Assembly (NCBI GenBank): GCA_947450675.1
Contig: CANFWI010000009.1
Location: 1-64,000, forward strand
Reading direction: 5' to 3'
Length of the DNA: 64,000 nt
DNA from: Comamonadaceae bacterium
GTDB lineage: Bacteria > Pseudomonadota > Gammaproteobacteria > Burkholderiales > Burkholderiaceae_C
The stretch's first letter is position 1; every line of letters starts with the position of its first letter. Below the pieces are notes generated by a model. The model had not been told where the DNA came from, made no database searches, and saw nothing but the letters and a program-made list of their open reading frames with translations. Below are positions 52,362 through 61,641 of this stretch, in pieces. A program made the translations under genes and the position numbers.

Positions 52362-53644
52362 GCCAATATCTCCCTGGGATCAGAAATCAGTCCCCGCAGG
52401 GCAGAAGCCGCCACGGTGTAAGGCGACGCCAGATAAACCTGCGCCGTCTCCGAGCCCATCCGGCCTTTGAAATTGCGGGCGGTGGTGGCGATCACATTGG
52501 CACCATCTGGGATTCTGCCGCCATAGCCGGAACAAGCGCCACAGGCTGTGGGAAGCACTTCAGCACCGGCCTCGCGCAGCGTTGTCATGATGCCTTCCGA
52601 CTCGGCCTGTTGCTGGTCTTGCTGGCTCGCCGGGGCCACCATCAAACGCACGCCAGTGGCCACCTTGCGGCCCTTGAAAACCTGCGCAGCGGAGCGCAAG
52701 TCGTCGAGCTTGGCGCCCGTGCACGCACCGATGTAGGCCACATCTACGCGGACCTGGTCGAAGGCTTGAACCGGCTGGGTATTCGCCGGACTGTGTGGCG
52801 CGGCAACTTGAGGCGCCAGCGTCGCTGCATCAAAAACGTGCGTGGTCGCGCTCGCGCTGTCGTCCGTCATCCAGCCGCTGAGGTCCATCTCAGCTGCGGC
52901 TGCAACGCCGGCCTTGAGTAGCCATTCACGGGTGGTTTCGTCGGGTGCAATCAAGCCCACCTGAGCACCCATCTCGGCGCTCATGTTCGACAGCGTCATG
53001 CGCTCTTGCATGGACAGCGCCTGCACGCCGGAGCCACAAAATTCCACCGCTTGGTATTGGCCACCGTTCATGCCAAAGCGCCCGATCATGTGCAGCATCA
53101 TGTCTTTGGCTGCAACCCCCGGGCTCAAGGTGTTGTCCCACTGCATGCGAATGGTGTCGGGCACCCGCACCCAGAGCTCACCCGTGACCATCACTCCCAG
53201 CATTTCAGTGCTGCCGATGCCGAACATGTAGGCGCCAAAAGCACCGCCCGTGGGAGAGTGCGAGTCACCGCCGACGCAAAACATGCCTGGCCGAATATGG
53301 CCTTTTTGTGGCAACACGACATGGCAGATGCCGATGCTGTCGTACACATGCGGCAAGCGCTGCTCGATGGCCCAGTCGCGAGCGATGCGCACGATACGCC
53401 GCGAATCATCGTCTTGCTCAGGCACGTAGTGGTCCATCACCAGCACGACCTTGGACTTGTCCCAAATGGTGGCGCCCAGTTCTTCCAACATCGGCTTGAG
53501 ACGACGCGGGCCTGACGAGTCGTGAAACATCGCGAGGTCTACTCGGCAATTGAGAATCTCACCCACCGCCACCTGCGAGCGGCCAGCGGAAGTGGCTAAC
53601 AGTTTTTGGGCCAGCGTTTGGCCTGGAATTTGAAGTTGCGACAT
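52358..53644 (-). CDS. 3-isopropylmalate dehydratase large subunit-like (LeuC/DmdA-like, aconitase superfamily)
   Basis: Start MSQLQIPGQTLAQKLLATSAGRSQVAVGEILNCRVDLAMFHDSSGP; VMDHYVPEQDDDS, GDSHSPTGGAFGAYMFGIGSTEM, IGACTGAKLDDLRSA, CGACSGYGG Fe-S cysteines. Confidence 0.92.
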   Translation of the reverse strand: MSQLQIPGQTLAQKLLATSAGRSQVAVGEILNCRVDLAMFHDSSGPRRLKPMLEELGATIWDKSKVVLVMDHYVPEQDDDSRRIVRIARDWAIEQRLPHVYDSIGICHVVLPQKGHIRPGMFCVGGDSHSPTGGAFGAYMFGIGSTEMLGVMVTGELWVRVPDTIRMQWDNTLSPGVAAKDMMLHMIGRFGMNGGQYQAVEFCGSGVQALSMQERMTLSNMSAEMGAQVGLIAPDETTREWLLKAGVAAAAEMDLSGWMTDDSASATTHVFDAATLAPQVAAPHSPANTQPVQAFDQVRVDVAYIGACTGAKLDDLRSAAQVFKGRKVATGVRLMVAPASQQDQQQAESEGIMTTLREAGAEVLPTACGACSGYGGRIPDGANVIATTARNFKGRMGSETAQVYLASPYTVAASALRGLISDPREILA

Positions 53645-53696
53645 GCGACTATTTCTCAGTGATAGTTGAGGTTGGACACGGGCACCGAGGACAGCG

Positions 53697-54482
53697 TCAA
53701 CCGGCAGACCGGTCCTTGACCGAAATACGGGCATCAATGCTGCCAACCTGTGAAACTTCCAGTTGGTACTCGTAGCGATCGGGCCTGTAAAGTCCGTGCA
53801 GCCACTGCACCGGCTTGTCATGAATGTCAAAAACCAAACGTCGGACGGCCAGCAAGGCGGTCCCAATGGGCACCCCCAGTTCAGCCGCCACCACCGCATC
53901 CGCCTGACGGGCAGAGATGGTCTGCTGAGCGCGTCCGAGCTCAACACCGGACTCCTCCAGCAGCTGCAAAATCGGCGTGGTGGCCAGCTCGCGCCGACCA
54001 AAGCCGACGGCCAAATGCTCGGGTAGGTAAGCCGTGATGTAAGACAGCGGCCCCTCTTGTGAGCTGCGGATACGCACTGCTTTTTTGACCTTGGCACCCA
54101 AAGGAATTTGCAGCATCTCGGCAACTTCTGCCGAGGCATCAACCACTCTCCAGTCCAGCACCTTGACGGTGGTTTGGCGGGTGGTGCTGACGATGTTTTC
54201 CATCAGGCCTGTCAGTCGGGTTTGCACGCCCTTGCTTTGCGGGATCGACGTGCGGACGGCCTGACCAGCTGCGGGCCAGGTGCCACGACCGGCCGTCCGA
54301 ACGATCAAACCCTCGCTGACCAATTGTTCCAACGCACGTCGTACGGTGACACGGCCAACACCGAATTGCTGGGCCAGCACCATTTCCGCAGGCATGCCGT
54401 TGGCAAAACGGCCCTCTTGCAATTGCTCGCGCAGCACCAGATAAATCTGGTGGTATTTGGTCAGCGGAAGATGGAGGGACAT
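53697..54482 (-). CDS. GntR family transcriptional regulator with UTRA domain (HutC subfamily)
   Basis: MSLHLPLTKYHQIYLVLREQLQEGRFANGMPAEMVLAQQFGVGRVTVRRALEQLVSEGLIVRTAGRGTW, UTRA-type C-terminus. Confidence 0.92.
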   Translation of the reverse strand: MSLHLPLTKYHQIYLVLREQLQEGRFANGMPAEMVLAQQFGVGRVTVRRALEQLVSEGLIVRTAGRGTWPAAGQAVRTSIPQSKGVQTRLTGLMENIVSTTRQTTVKVLDWRVVDASAEVAEMLQIPLGAKVKKAVRIRSSQEGPLSYITAYLPEHLAVGFGRRELATTPILQLLEESGVELGRAQQTISARQADAVVAAELGVPIGTALLAVRRLVFDIHDKPVQWLHGLYRPDRYEYQLEVSQVGSIDARISVKDRSAG

Positions 54483-54502
54483 GGTTGAGAACGCACGACG
54501 CT

Positions 54503-55078
54503 TTAGCGCGCAGTGAAGCCACCGTCGGCACAAATCACCTGGCCAGTCGTGAAGGAAGCCCGGCTTGACAGCAAAAAGCTGATGAGCTCCGCGATCTCGG
54601 CCGGCTGACCCAGCCGGCCCATCGCTAGCGTCGACAACATCGTCGCCAATGCAAGCGGATCGTTCGGTGTTGTCTCGACCATCGGCGTCTGCACCGGACC
54701 CAGTCCCACAGTATTCAGCCGCAGGCCTTCCGAAGCCCACTCCAACGCGAGCGATCGAACCATGCCATTCAAGCCTGACTTGGAAGCGGCATAAGCAGCG
54801 CCGTGGGCATGGCCGACCAAGCCGATTTGGCTGGTGTTCAGCACGACACTGGCATCGCCAGTCCGGGCCTGACGCATCTGCGCCACCGCAGCACGTGTCA
54901 AAACAAATGTCGCATCAAGGTTCAAAGCCAGCGTCTTGCGCCATTCGTCAAGCGCCGTTTCATCAGAGTTTTTTATGTAAAAAATACCCGCGCAACAAGC
55001 CAAGGCGTCCGAGCCGTTGCCGGTGACCAACGCGTGTCGTCCCGCCCCCTCAAGTTCAAGCAAGGTGTTGGACAGCAC
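54503..55078 (-). CDS. SDR family oxidoreductase, apparently truncated by an in-frame internal deletion of the cofactor-binding region
   Basis: 191 aa; [49 protein letters not shown] joins the TG of TGxxxGxG almost directly to the NNAG-equivalent; C-terminal [19 protein letters not shown] intact. Confidence 0.8.
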   Translation of the reverse strand: MLSNTLLELEGAGRHALVTGNGSDALACCAGIFYIKNSDETALDEWRKTLALNLDATFVLTRAAVAQMRQARTGDASVVLNTSQIGLVGHAHGAAYAASKSGLNGMVRSLALEWASEGLRLNTVGLGPVQTPMVETTPNDPLALATMLSTLAMGRLGQPAEIAELISFLLSSRASFTTGQVICADGGFTAR

Positions 55079-55081
55079 GCG

Positions 55082-55783
55082 TTAAAGTCCCAGGTACTTT
55101 TTACGCAAATCCGGATCACGCGCCAAGGCCTGAGCCGGCCCTTGCATCGCCACCGCTCCGTTTTCAATGATGTAAGCCCGGTTGGCAATGGCCAAGGTCT
55201 GCAAGGCGTTTTGTTCCATCAAGAGAATCGATTGACCTTCCTTGTTGATCGCACGGATCAAGGCAAACATCTCATCGACCAACAACGGCGACAAACCCAG
55301 CGATGGCTCGTCCATGATCAGTAGTTCCGGCTCGGACATCAGGCCGCGTCCGATCGCCAGCATCTGTTGTTCGCCCCCCGACAGGGTACCGGCCAATTGG
55401 CCAAAGCGCTCCTTGAGGCGAGGAAAGATCGCCACCACACGCTCGAGATTTTTCTGTCGATTAGGCTTGCCACGCACCAAGCTGCCAAGTTCCAGGTTTT
55501 CCAACACATTGAGGTTGGGAAAAACCCGGCGACCTTCTGGCACATGGATCACACCCAGCTTGACGATGTCGGTCGAACTCATGCCGACCAACTCTTGTCC
55601 GTGAAATCGTATGGAGCCGGAAAATGGGCGGTACAGCGCAGAGATGTTGTTGTTGAGGGTCGACTTGCCCACACCATTGCTGCCCAACACCGCAACGATC
55701 TCACCCTGCGCCACATCAAGATCAATGCCGCGCAGGATTTCGACCTTGCCATAGCCTGCAAACAACGAACGAATTTCAAGCAT
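55082..55783 (-). CDS. Branched-chain amino acid-type ABC transporter ATP-binding protein (LivF-like)
   Basis: MLEIRSLFAGYGKVEILRGIDLDVAQGEIVAVLGSNGVGKSTL...LSGGEQQMLAIGRGLMSEPELLIMDEPSLGLSPLLV. Confidence 0.94.
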   Translation of the reverse strand: MLEIRSLFAGYGKVEILRGIDLDVAQGEIVAVLGSNGVGKSTLNNNISALYRPFSGSIRFHGQELVGMSSTDIVKLGVIHVPEGRRVFPNLNVLENLELGSLVRGKPNRQKNLERVVAIFPRLKERFGQLAGTLSGGEQQMLAIGRGLMSEPELLIMDEPSLGLSPLLVDEMFALIRAINKEGQSILLMEQNALQTLAIANRAYIIENGAVAMQGPAQALARDPDLRKKYLGL

Positions 55784-56519
55784 GCGAGCCCTCCTGAGCC
55801 ATCTGTTCGGCAGCACCACGGCCCAAATAGGCCTCAATCACCGCCGGGTTGTTGACCACCTCCTTCGGCGCGCCGTGAGCAATGATTTTTCCGTAAGACA
55901 GCACGTAAATGTGTTCAGACAAACTCATCACCGCCTGCATCACATGTTCAATCAGCAAAATTGTCACGCCACTGGCACGAATCCTCCGAATAATCTCAAT
56001 AATTTCAATGATTTCTGAGGGATTCAAACCCGCCATCACCTCGTCGAGCAACAGCAACTTGGGTGAGGTCGCCAGTGTGCGTGCCAGTTCCAATCGCTTG
56101 CGTCCGGCCACAGTCAGGTCAGCTGCCGGTTGTTCTAGCTGGGCACCCATACCGACTTGGTCAGCGATGCGGCGTGCGTGTTCCCACGCTTCGGAGGGGT
56201 CATGAAATTTTTGATATGCACCCACCGCAATGTTCTCGTGCACCGTGAGTTTGGCAAACGGCTGCGTGATCTGGAACGTGCGGACCATGCCGCTGCGTGC
56301 GATGTCGTGCACCGGCCAGCCAGTCGTGTCCTTCCCTTGAAAAGTGACCTTGCCGGAATTGATGGGCTGAAAGCCAGCGATGCAGGAAAAGAGCGTGGTC
56401 TTGCCCGCACCGTTGGGACCAATCAACGCCACGATACGTCCCTCTGCAACATCCAAAGAAGCGCTGTCAACAGCCTTGAGGCCGCCGAAAATTTTAGTCA
56501 ATCCTTCGACCTTGAGCAT
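55776..56519 (-). CDS. Branched-chain amino acid-type ABC transporter ATP-binding protein (LivG-like)
   Basis: MLKVEGLTKIFGGLKAVDSASLDVAEGRIVALIGPNGAGKTTLFSCIAGF...LLLLDEVMAGLNPSEI. Confidence 0.94.
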   Translation of the reverse strand: MLKVEGLTKIFGGLKAVDSASLDVAEGRIVALIGPNGAGKTTLFSCIAGFQPINSGKVTFQGKDTTGWPVHDIARSGMVRTFQITQPFAKLTVHENIAVGAYQKFHDPSEAWEHARRIADQVGMGAQLEQPAADLTVAGRKRLELARTLATSPKLLLLDEVMAGLNPSEIIEIIEIIRRIRASGVTILLIEHVMQAVMSLSEHIYVLSYGKIIAHGAPKEVVNNPAVIEAYLGRGAAEQMAQEGSHA

Positions 56520-57493
56520 CAAGCGCCCCTTTGTTTGAAACGTTGACCGATACGCTTGAATAAATCGATCAAACCGTTGGGTAAAAAGGCAATAATGATG
56601 ACCAGCAGCGTACCGTAAAGTACCAGTGACAGGCCTTGCACATCGGTCAGCACACGAGTCAAGTCGCCAACACCGGCCAGCAACAGCGCACCAATCAATG
56701 GGCCGTAGACGGTACCGGCACCACCGATCATGCTGACCAGCAGCATCTCGACCGACTTGTCGACACCGAACACGATGGTCGTGTCGATGTACAAAAAGTA
56801 CTGAGCAAAAAAACACCCGCCGACACCACACATCGCACCTGACAGCACCATGACCTTGACCTTCTCCCTGAAGACGTTGATCCCCAAGGCCCTGGCGGCA
56901 TCTTCGTTTTCACGAATAGCGGCCAGTTGAGCGCCAAATCGTGATCGCCTCAACCACACAGCCACGGCAACGGAGATGACCGTCAAAGCGAGAATCAGAA
57001 AATAAAAACCAATGCGCTCCGCAAACTGAAAGTTCGCCATGCTTGGTTTGGCGGGGATCAGCAAGCCAAGCCCACCCCCCGTGAAACCCACTGAATTAAC
57101 CAGGATGCGCAACACTTCGGCAAAGGCCAGGGTAATGAGCGCAAAGTACGAGCCCTTAAGACCCGCGCGGAATGACAGGAAACCGATGATCCAGCCCACG
57201 ATGGCGCCGGCCACCGCGCTCGCCGGCAAGCCCAACCAAGGGTTCATCCCGTAGCGCAACTGAAGGACCGTCGAGGCATAAGCACCCGCACCAAAAAACA
57301 CCACATGGCCAAATGACAACTGCCCGGCAAAACCACCTGAAATGTTCCACGACTGCCCAATGAAGGCATAGAACAGCGCCAGCACACCGAAGTTCACAAT
57401 GAAGGGCGAAGAAAAAACAAAAGGGAACATCACGGCGAGAGTCAACAGACTCAAATGCAATGGCCAACCGATTGAGCGCGTGTTGTCATTCAT
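56519..57493 (-). CDS. Branched-chain amino acid-type ABC transporter permease (LivM-like)
   Basis: 324 aa, polytopic; GQSWNISGGFAGQLSFGHVVFFGAGAYASTVL; GINVFREKVKVMVLSGAMCGVGG. Confidence 0.94.
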   Translation of the reverse strand: MNDNTRSIGWPLHLSLLTLAVMFPFVFSSPFIVNFGVLALFYAFIGQSWNISGGFAGQLSFGHVVFFGAGAYASTVLQLRYGMNPWLGLPASAVAGAIVGWIIGFLSFRAGLKGSYFALITLAFAEVLRILVNSVGFTGGGLGLLIPAKPSMANFQFAERIGFYFLILALTVISVAVAVWLRRSRFGAQLAAIRENEDAARALGINVFREKVKVMVLSGAMCGVGGCFFAQYFLYIDTTIVFGVDKSVEMLLVSMIGGAGTVYGPLIGALLLAGVGDLTRVLTDVQGLSLVLYGTLLVIIIAFLPNGLIDLFKRIGQRFKQRGA

Positions 57494-58359
57494 CGCTTAG
57501 CTCCGAAAAGACCTGATGGGCGAAACAGCAGAATCAAAATAAAGATCAATGAAATGCCAATCTGACCCAAGCTTTCACCCAGAAACAAACCGCCAAACGA
57601 CTCCGTCAGCCCGACGATCAAACCACCCACCACGGCCCCCAGGAAACTGCCCATCCCACCCAACACCACGATGGTGAAAGCCACCATCACAAAGACATGG
57701 CCAGTGGTCGGAGAAACGTAGAAAATCGGCATCAGCAAACAGGCTGCAGCCCCCAGCGTCGCCAGACCCATGCCATAAGAAATGGCAAAAATACGGTCGA
57801 CGTTGATCCCCACCAAACGAGCACCAACACGCTCCTTGGCCACCGCGCGAATAGCCCTGCCGGTATCGGTGTGCTGAATGAACAGTCCAAGGGCGGCACA
57901 CAAAGCCATGGCGGCCCCGAACGAGATAATTTTGGGCAGCGACACCAGCGTGGGGCCTACTTCGACCATCATGTCGGAGTAAGACACTGAAATGGTGCGT
58001 GTATTTCCCTTGAAAAACATCAACGCCAAGTTCTCAATCAAGATGGAGAGGCCCAGCGTGATGAGCAATATGTTCTCATCCTTGCCGTGCGCCATTCGGC
58101 CAATCAACAGCTTGTAAAGCAGAAACCCCAGAAGATACATAGCTGGCACCATGATCAACAGCGACATGTAGGGGTCTATCCCGAAAATCGTCAGCAAGTA
58201 GTAAACGCCAAACATGGCCAGCATCAGCATGCTTCCGTGCGCAAAATTGATGATGTGCAAAACGCCATAAATCAACGTGAGTCCTGACGCAACGAGGGTG
58301 TAAATACCCCCAATCAGAAGTCCGTTGATCGTGGCTGCGCCTAGGATCGTCAGGTCCAA
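57490..58359 (-). CDS. Branched-chain amino acid-type ABC transporter permease (LivH-like)
   Basis: 289 aa; INGLLIGGIYTLVASGLTLIYGVLHIINFAHGSMLMLAMFGVYYL; VVLGGMGSFLGAVVGGLIVGLTES. Confidence 0.94.
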   Translation of the reverse strand: MDLTILGAATINGLLIGGIYTLVASGLTLIYGVLHIINFAHGSMLMLAMFGVYYLLTIFGIDPYMSLLIMVPAMYLLGFLLYKLLIGRMAHGKDENILLITLGLSILIENLALMFFKGNTRTISVSYSDMMVEVGPTLVSLPKIISFGAAMALCAALGLFIQHTDTGRAIRAVAKERVGARLVGINVDRIFAISYGMGLATLGAAACLLMPIFYVSPTTGHVFVMVAFTIVVLGGMGSFLGAVVGGLIVGLTESFGGLFLGESLGQIGISLIFILILLFRPSGLFGAKR

Positions 58360-58454
58360 ATCGATACCCCTCAGTTGGGATGAAGTAAAGCCCTGGATTC
58401 GCCACGAAGGGCGAGTCCAAGACCTTCACTGCAAAGATGAAAAAACCAGCCGAA

Positions 58455-59672
58455 TCAACCGAGCTTAGGACGCGGGAAGATAGGCTTGGCTGATGCGAAC
58501 TGGTTAGGCCAAACCACGTCAATGTCGGTGGCCGTTGCCTGCAACAGGGCTGCCCGTCCACCTTCATTCTGTCCGTTGACGAATTTGGTTTCGCCGTAAG
58601 GCATAAAGTGGTTAGACCAGCGACTGCTTTCCAGTGCGGCGATCGCTTTGTCTTTGTCTGCCGACTTGGCTCGCTCCAGCGCGTCGGCATAGACCATGAC
58701 CGAGTTCCAGCCGCAATAGACTTCAAAGGTAAACAGATTGCCGGTGGCTTCGACCTTCTTTTTCAACTCGATGGCTTTCGGGTCACGAGGATTGAACCAA
58801 TGGTTGAAGTCCATCATGTACTGAGCCACCTGAGGTTGCTCTTTGACCAACTTATAGTTGAAGCCGCCGCCCAACACACTGAACATGCCAGCCAGCTCGA
58901 CCTTTTGCTGGTGCAGCGTGCGGGCAAGCAGCACGTATTCGTTCTGGTAATTGCTCATGATCACCAGGTCGGGCTTGATGCCCTTGATGCGCAAAGCCAC
59001 ATTGGAAAAATCGCGCGTCGGATTGGCGTGCTTGATGACCTCGGCCACCTGCACGTTGATCGACGGCAACTTACCTGCCAGCAGTTTGGCGGTGCCAGTT
59101 CCGAACTCAGACTCTTCATGCACCAGCACCGCGGTCTTGACCACGCTACCGGCGGCCTTGTTGACCTCACCCAAAGCAATGATGGCGTCATCAGCGCACT
59201 TGCCAAAGCCAGGCGCCAAACGGAACACATTTTTAAGGCCGCGGCTGACGATCAGATCGGACACGCCGACGTCAATCAGGAAAGGCGTGTTGTATTTGGC
59301 TGCGGCCTGCGTGGCAGCCAGTGCAATGGCACTGGCAAAGCAGCCGATGTATGCAGAAACGCCGGCCTGATGTAAACGCTCGACTTCGGCTACACCGATC
59401 TCGGGACGCGACTGGGAATCGCCCAAAGCGGCCTCCAGCTTGACGCCGCCCATGGACTTGATACCACCTGCCGCATTGACCGCATCAATGGCCATCTGGC
59501 AGCCCAAACGACCTTGGCCGCCGCTGTAAGCCAAACCGCCGCTGACGGGATGAATCAATCCGATCTTGATTGAGTTGGACTGGGCCCAAAGCAGGCCTGG
59601 GGACCCCAGTGCGGCACTTGCGGCACCAGCCTGAAGGATCAATCGACGAGTTAGCTTGGCATCGGTAGTCAT
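58455..59672 (-). CDS. Branched-chain amino acid-type ABC transporter substrate-binding protein (LivK-like, possible Tat signal)
   Basis: TRRLILQAGAASAALGSPGLLWAQSNSIKIGLIHPVSGGLAYSGGQGRLGCQMAIDAVNAAGGI; type-1 periplasmic binding fold. Confidence 0.93.
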   Translation of the reverse strand: MTTDAKLTRRLILQAGAASAALGSPGLLWAQSNSIKIGLIHPVSGGLAYSGGQGRLGCQMAIDAVNAAGGIKSMGGVKLEAALGDSQSRPEIGVAEVERLHQAGVSAYIGCFASAIALAATQAAAKYNTPFLIDVGVSDLIVSRGLKNVFRLAPGFGKCADDAIIALGEVNKAAGSVVKTAVLVHEESEFGTGTAKLLAGKLPSINVQVAEVIKHANPTRDFSNVALRIKGIKPDLVIMSNYQNEYVLLARTLHQQKVELAGMFSVLGGGFNYKLVKEQPQVAQYMMDFNHWFNPRDPKAIELKKKVEATGNLFTFEVYCGWNSVMVYADALERAKSADKDKAIAALESSRWSNHFMPYGETKFVNGQNEGGRAALLQATATDIDVVWPNQFASAKPIFPRPKLG

Positions 59673-59724
59673 GGGCAAATCCTCAAAAGAAGACAAACAA
59701 AAAGGTTAGGAATTTAGAATCGCT

Positions 59725-59750
59725 TAATTGTTCCATCATTAGAACAATTA
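59725..59750. promoter_or_regulatory. Perfect inverted repeat in the divergent livK/mmgE-prpD promoter, candidate operator
   Basis: TAATTGTTC-CATCATTA-GAACAATTA, both 9-nt arms exactly complementary. Confidence 0.65.
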
Positions 59751-59868
59751 CCCTAGACTATGTCGACAACTTTTGATGAAGTCAAGCATTAAAGCCGAGC
59801 TGCTAAAAAATTCAGCACTCAACCTGATGCCTAAAGCCGCCAACAGAAATCCCAAGAGAACCCACCCC

Positions 59869-61221
59869 ATGGACTACCTCGACACCTTCAGCAGCTTTGC
59901 CGCCAACACGCACTACCCCGCGCTGAGCAGCGACATTCAAGAACAAGTCGGCTGGATTCTGGCCGACACCGTCGGTGCCATGGTCGCCGGTTCGGCCGAG
60001 CCTGAGCTGCGATCACTGGCGGCCAAACAAGTCCCGGGCACCGCGGCACTGCTGGTCGGGCTAGGCCGCAGCGCTCCTGCCGAGGTCGCCGCACTCATCA
60101 ATGGGACCGCCGGCACATTTTTGGAGATGGACGAGGGCAATCGATTTTCACGCGGCCACCCCGCCATCCACGTGATTCCGGCGGCACTGGCGCTGAGCCA
60201 GGAACGCGGCACATCGGCAGCTGACTTTTTGTCAGCCATCGTGGCCGGCTACGAAGTCGGCTCTCGCCTTGGCGCCGCATCGGCCTTGCGCAGTGCTATG
60301 CACCCGCATGGCACGTGGGGCACGATTGCAGCCGCAGCCGCCTGCGCCCGGATCGCCGGCATGGACGCCAAGGCCATGCGCGAAACCATCAACATCAGTG
60401 CGTCGATGAGTACCGCCACATCCAAGCAAACCATGTTGGAAGGCGGACTGGTGCGGAATGTCTACGCGGGCCTGAGCAATCGCAACGGCTTGCTGGCCCT
60501 GCAATTGGCCGAGAGTGGCTTCACCGGCGAACACGATGGACTGAGCTCACTGCTCGGCAAGATCATTTCGGACAAATTTGACACGGCTGGACTGATCGAA
60601 GGCTTGGGTCAAGACTGGCATTTGATGCGCAACTATTTCAAGCTGCATTCTTGCTGCCGCTACAACCACGGCACGCTGGACGCCATTGACCAACTGGCTG
60701 CACAAGGCACCCTGCCCGCGCCCTCCGAGATTGCCCGCATCGACGTGGCCACCTACAACTTAGCGGCAGAGCTCAAGGACAAAGCCCCTCGCAACACACT
60801 GGCAGCCAAATTTTCAGTTCCGTTTGCGGTGGCAACGCGACTGGTCAACGGCAGCAGCGCGCTGTCAAGCTTCACCTGGGAGGCTGTTCGTGATCCAGCC
60901 GTGATGGCCTTGGCGCAAAAAGTGGAGGTCTCCGAAGACCCCAGCATGACGCAACGCCTGCCACTGGAACGGCCAGCCAAAGTGGTCATCACCTTGCTCA
61001 ACGGCCAACAAGTCACCGGCGAAGCCGGCGTGAACCGCGGCGATGATGCAGCGCCCTACACCCGAGATGAACTGCGTCACAAGTTCATGGACCTGACGCA
61101 GCGTGTGTGGCCTGCCGCACATGCCCACGACGTGCTCGAAGCCACGCTGCAGTTGGCTGCGTTGAAAGGCTCGCTGCCAGAATGGACCGCCTTGTTGAGC
61201 CAAGCACCCAAGCTCGGTTAA
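59869..61221 (+). CDS. MmgE/PrpD family protein
   Basis: Start at ATG 59869 (MDYLDTFSSFAANTHYPALSSDIQEQVGWILADTVGAMVAGSAEPEL); NGTAGTFLEMDEGNRFSRGHPAIHVIPAALALSQERG; HSCCRYNHGTLDAID. Confidence 0.93.
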   Translation: MDYLDTFSSFAANTHYPALSSDIQEQVGWILADTVGAMVAGSAEPELRSLAAKQVPGTAALLVGLGRSAPAEVAALINGTAGTFLEMDEGNRFSRGHPAIHVIPAALALSQERGTSAADFLSAIVAGYEVGSRLGAASALRSAMHPHGTWGTIAAAAACARIAGMDAKAMRETINISASMSTATSKQTMLEGGLVRNVYAGLSNRNGLLALQLAESGFTGEHDGLSSLLGKIISDKFDTAGLIEGLGQDWHLMRNYFKLHSCCRYNHGTLDAIDQLAAQGTLPAPSEIARIDVATYNLAAELKDKAPRNTLAAKFSVPFAVATRLVNGSSALSSFTWEAVRDPAVMALAQKVEVSEDPSMTQRLPLERPAKVVITLLNGQQVTGEAGVNRGDDAAPYTRDELRHKFMDLTQRVWPAAHAHDVLEATLQLAALKGSLPEWTALLSQAPKLG

Positions 61222-61239
61222 CGCCATGCTGGCGACTCT

Positions 61240-61641
61240 TCAGCCCAAAGAATTGTCGCCACTCATGTAAACAAACACCTCGACAAACAAACCGTCCTGC
61301 AGGCGAAAGAAGTTGCAGTTGTTCTTCAACAATGTCTGCCCATCGTGCGTGATGTTTTCCACTTCAAAACGGCTGGCGATGCATTGCTTCGCCACGTCGA
61401 CCACATGCTCGAAATGACCGTGCCAGACCTTGGCATAACGCGCGTTGAGTCGTTCGAACATGGCGCGTAATTCACTGTCCCGGCCGGTGTACAAGGTCGA
61501 ATAAGTGGCAATGCTGAAACGCGCCTCAGGGGCAAAGCAAGCCAACACCGCCGGCAGATCGTGACGGTCAACCGCAGCGAAGTAACGCTCAGCCAGTTCA
61601 ACCAGCGCTGGCGCGGCCAGTGGGGGATGTGACGCATTCAT
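61240..61641 (-). CDS. Nuclear transport factor 2 (SnoaL)-like domain protein
   Basis: 133 aa; ALVELAERYFAAVDRHDLPAVLACFAPEARFSIATYSTLYTGRDSELRAMFERLNARY; 4-bp overlap with the upstream racemase-like gene. Confidence 0.85.
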   Translation of the reverse strand: MNASHPPLAAPALVELAERYFAAVDRHDLPAVLACFAPEARFSIATYSTLYTGRDSELRAMFERLNARYAKVWHGHFEHVVDVAKQCIASRFEVENITHDGQTLLKNNCNFFRLQDGLFVEVFVYMSGDNSLG

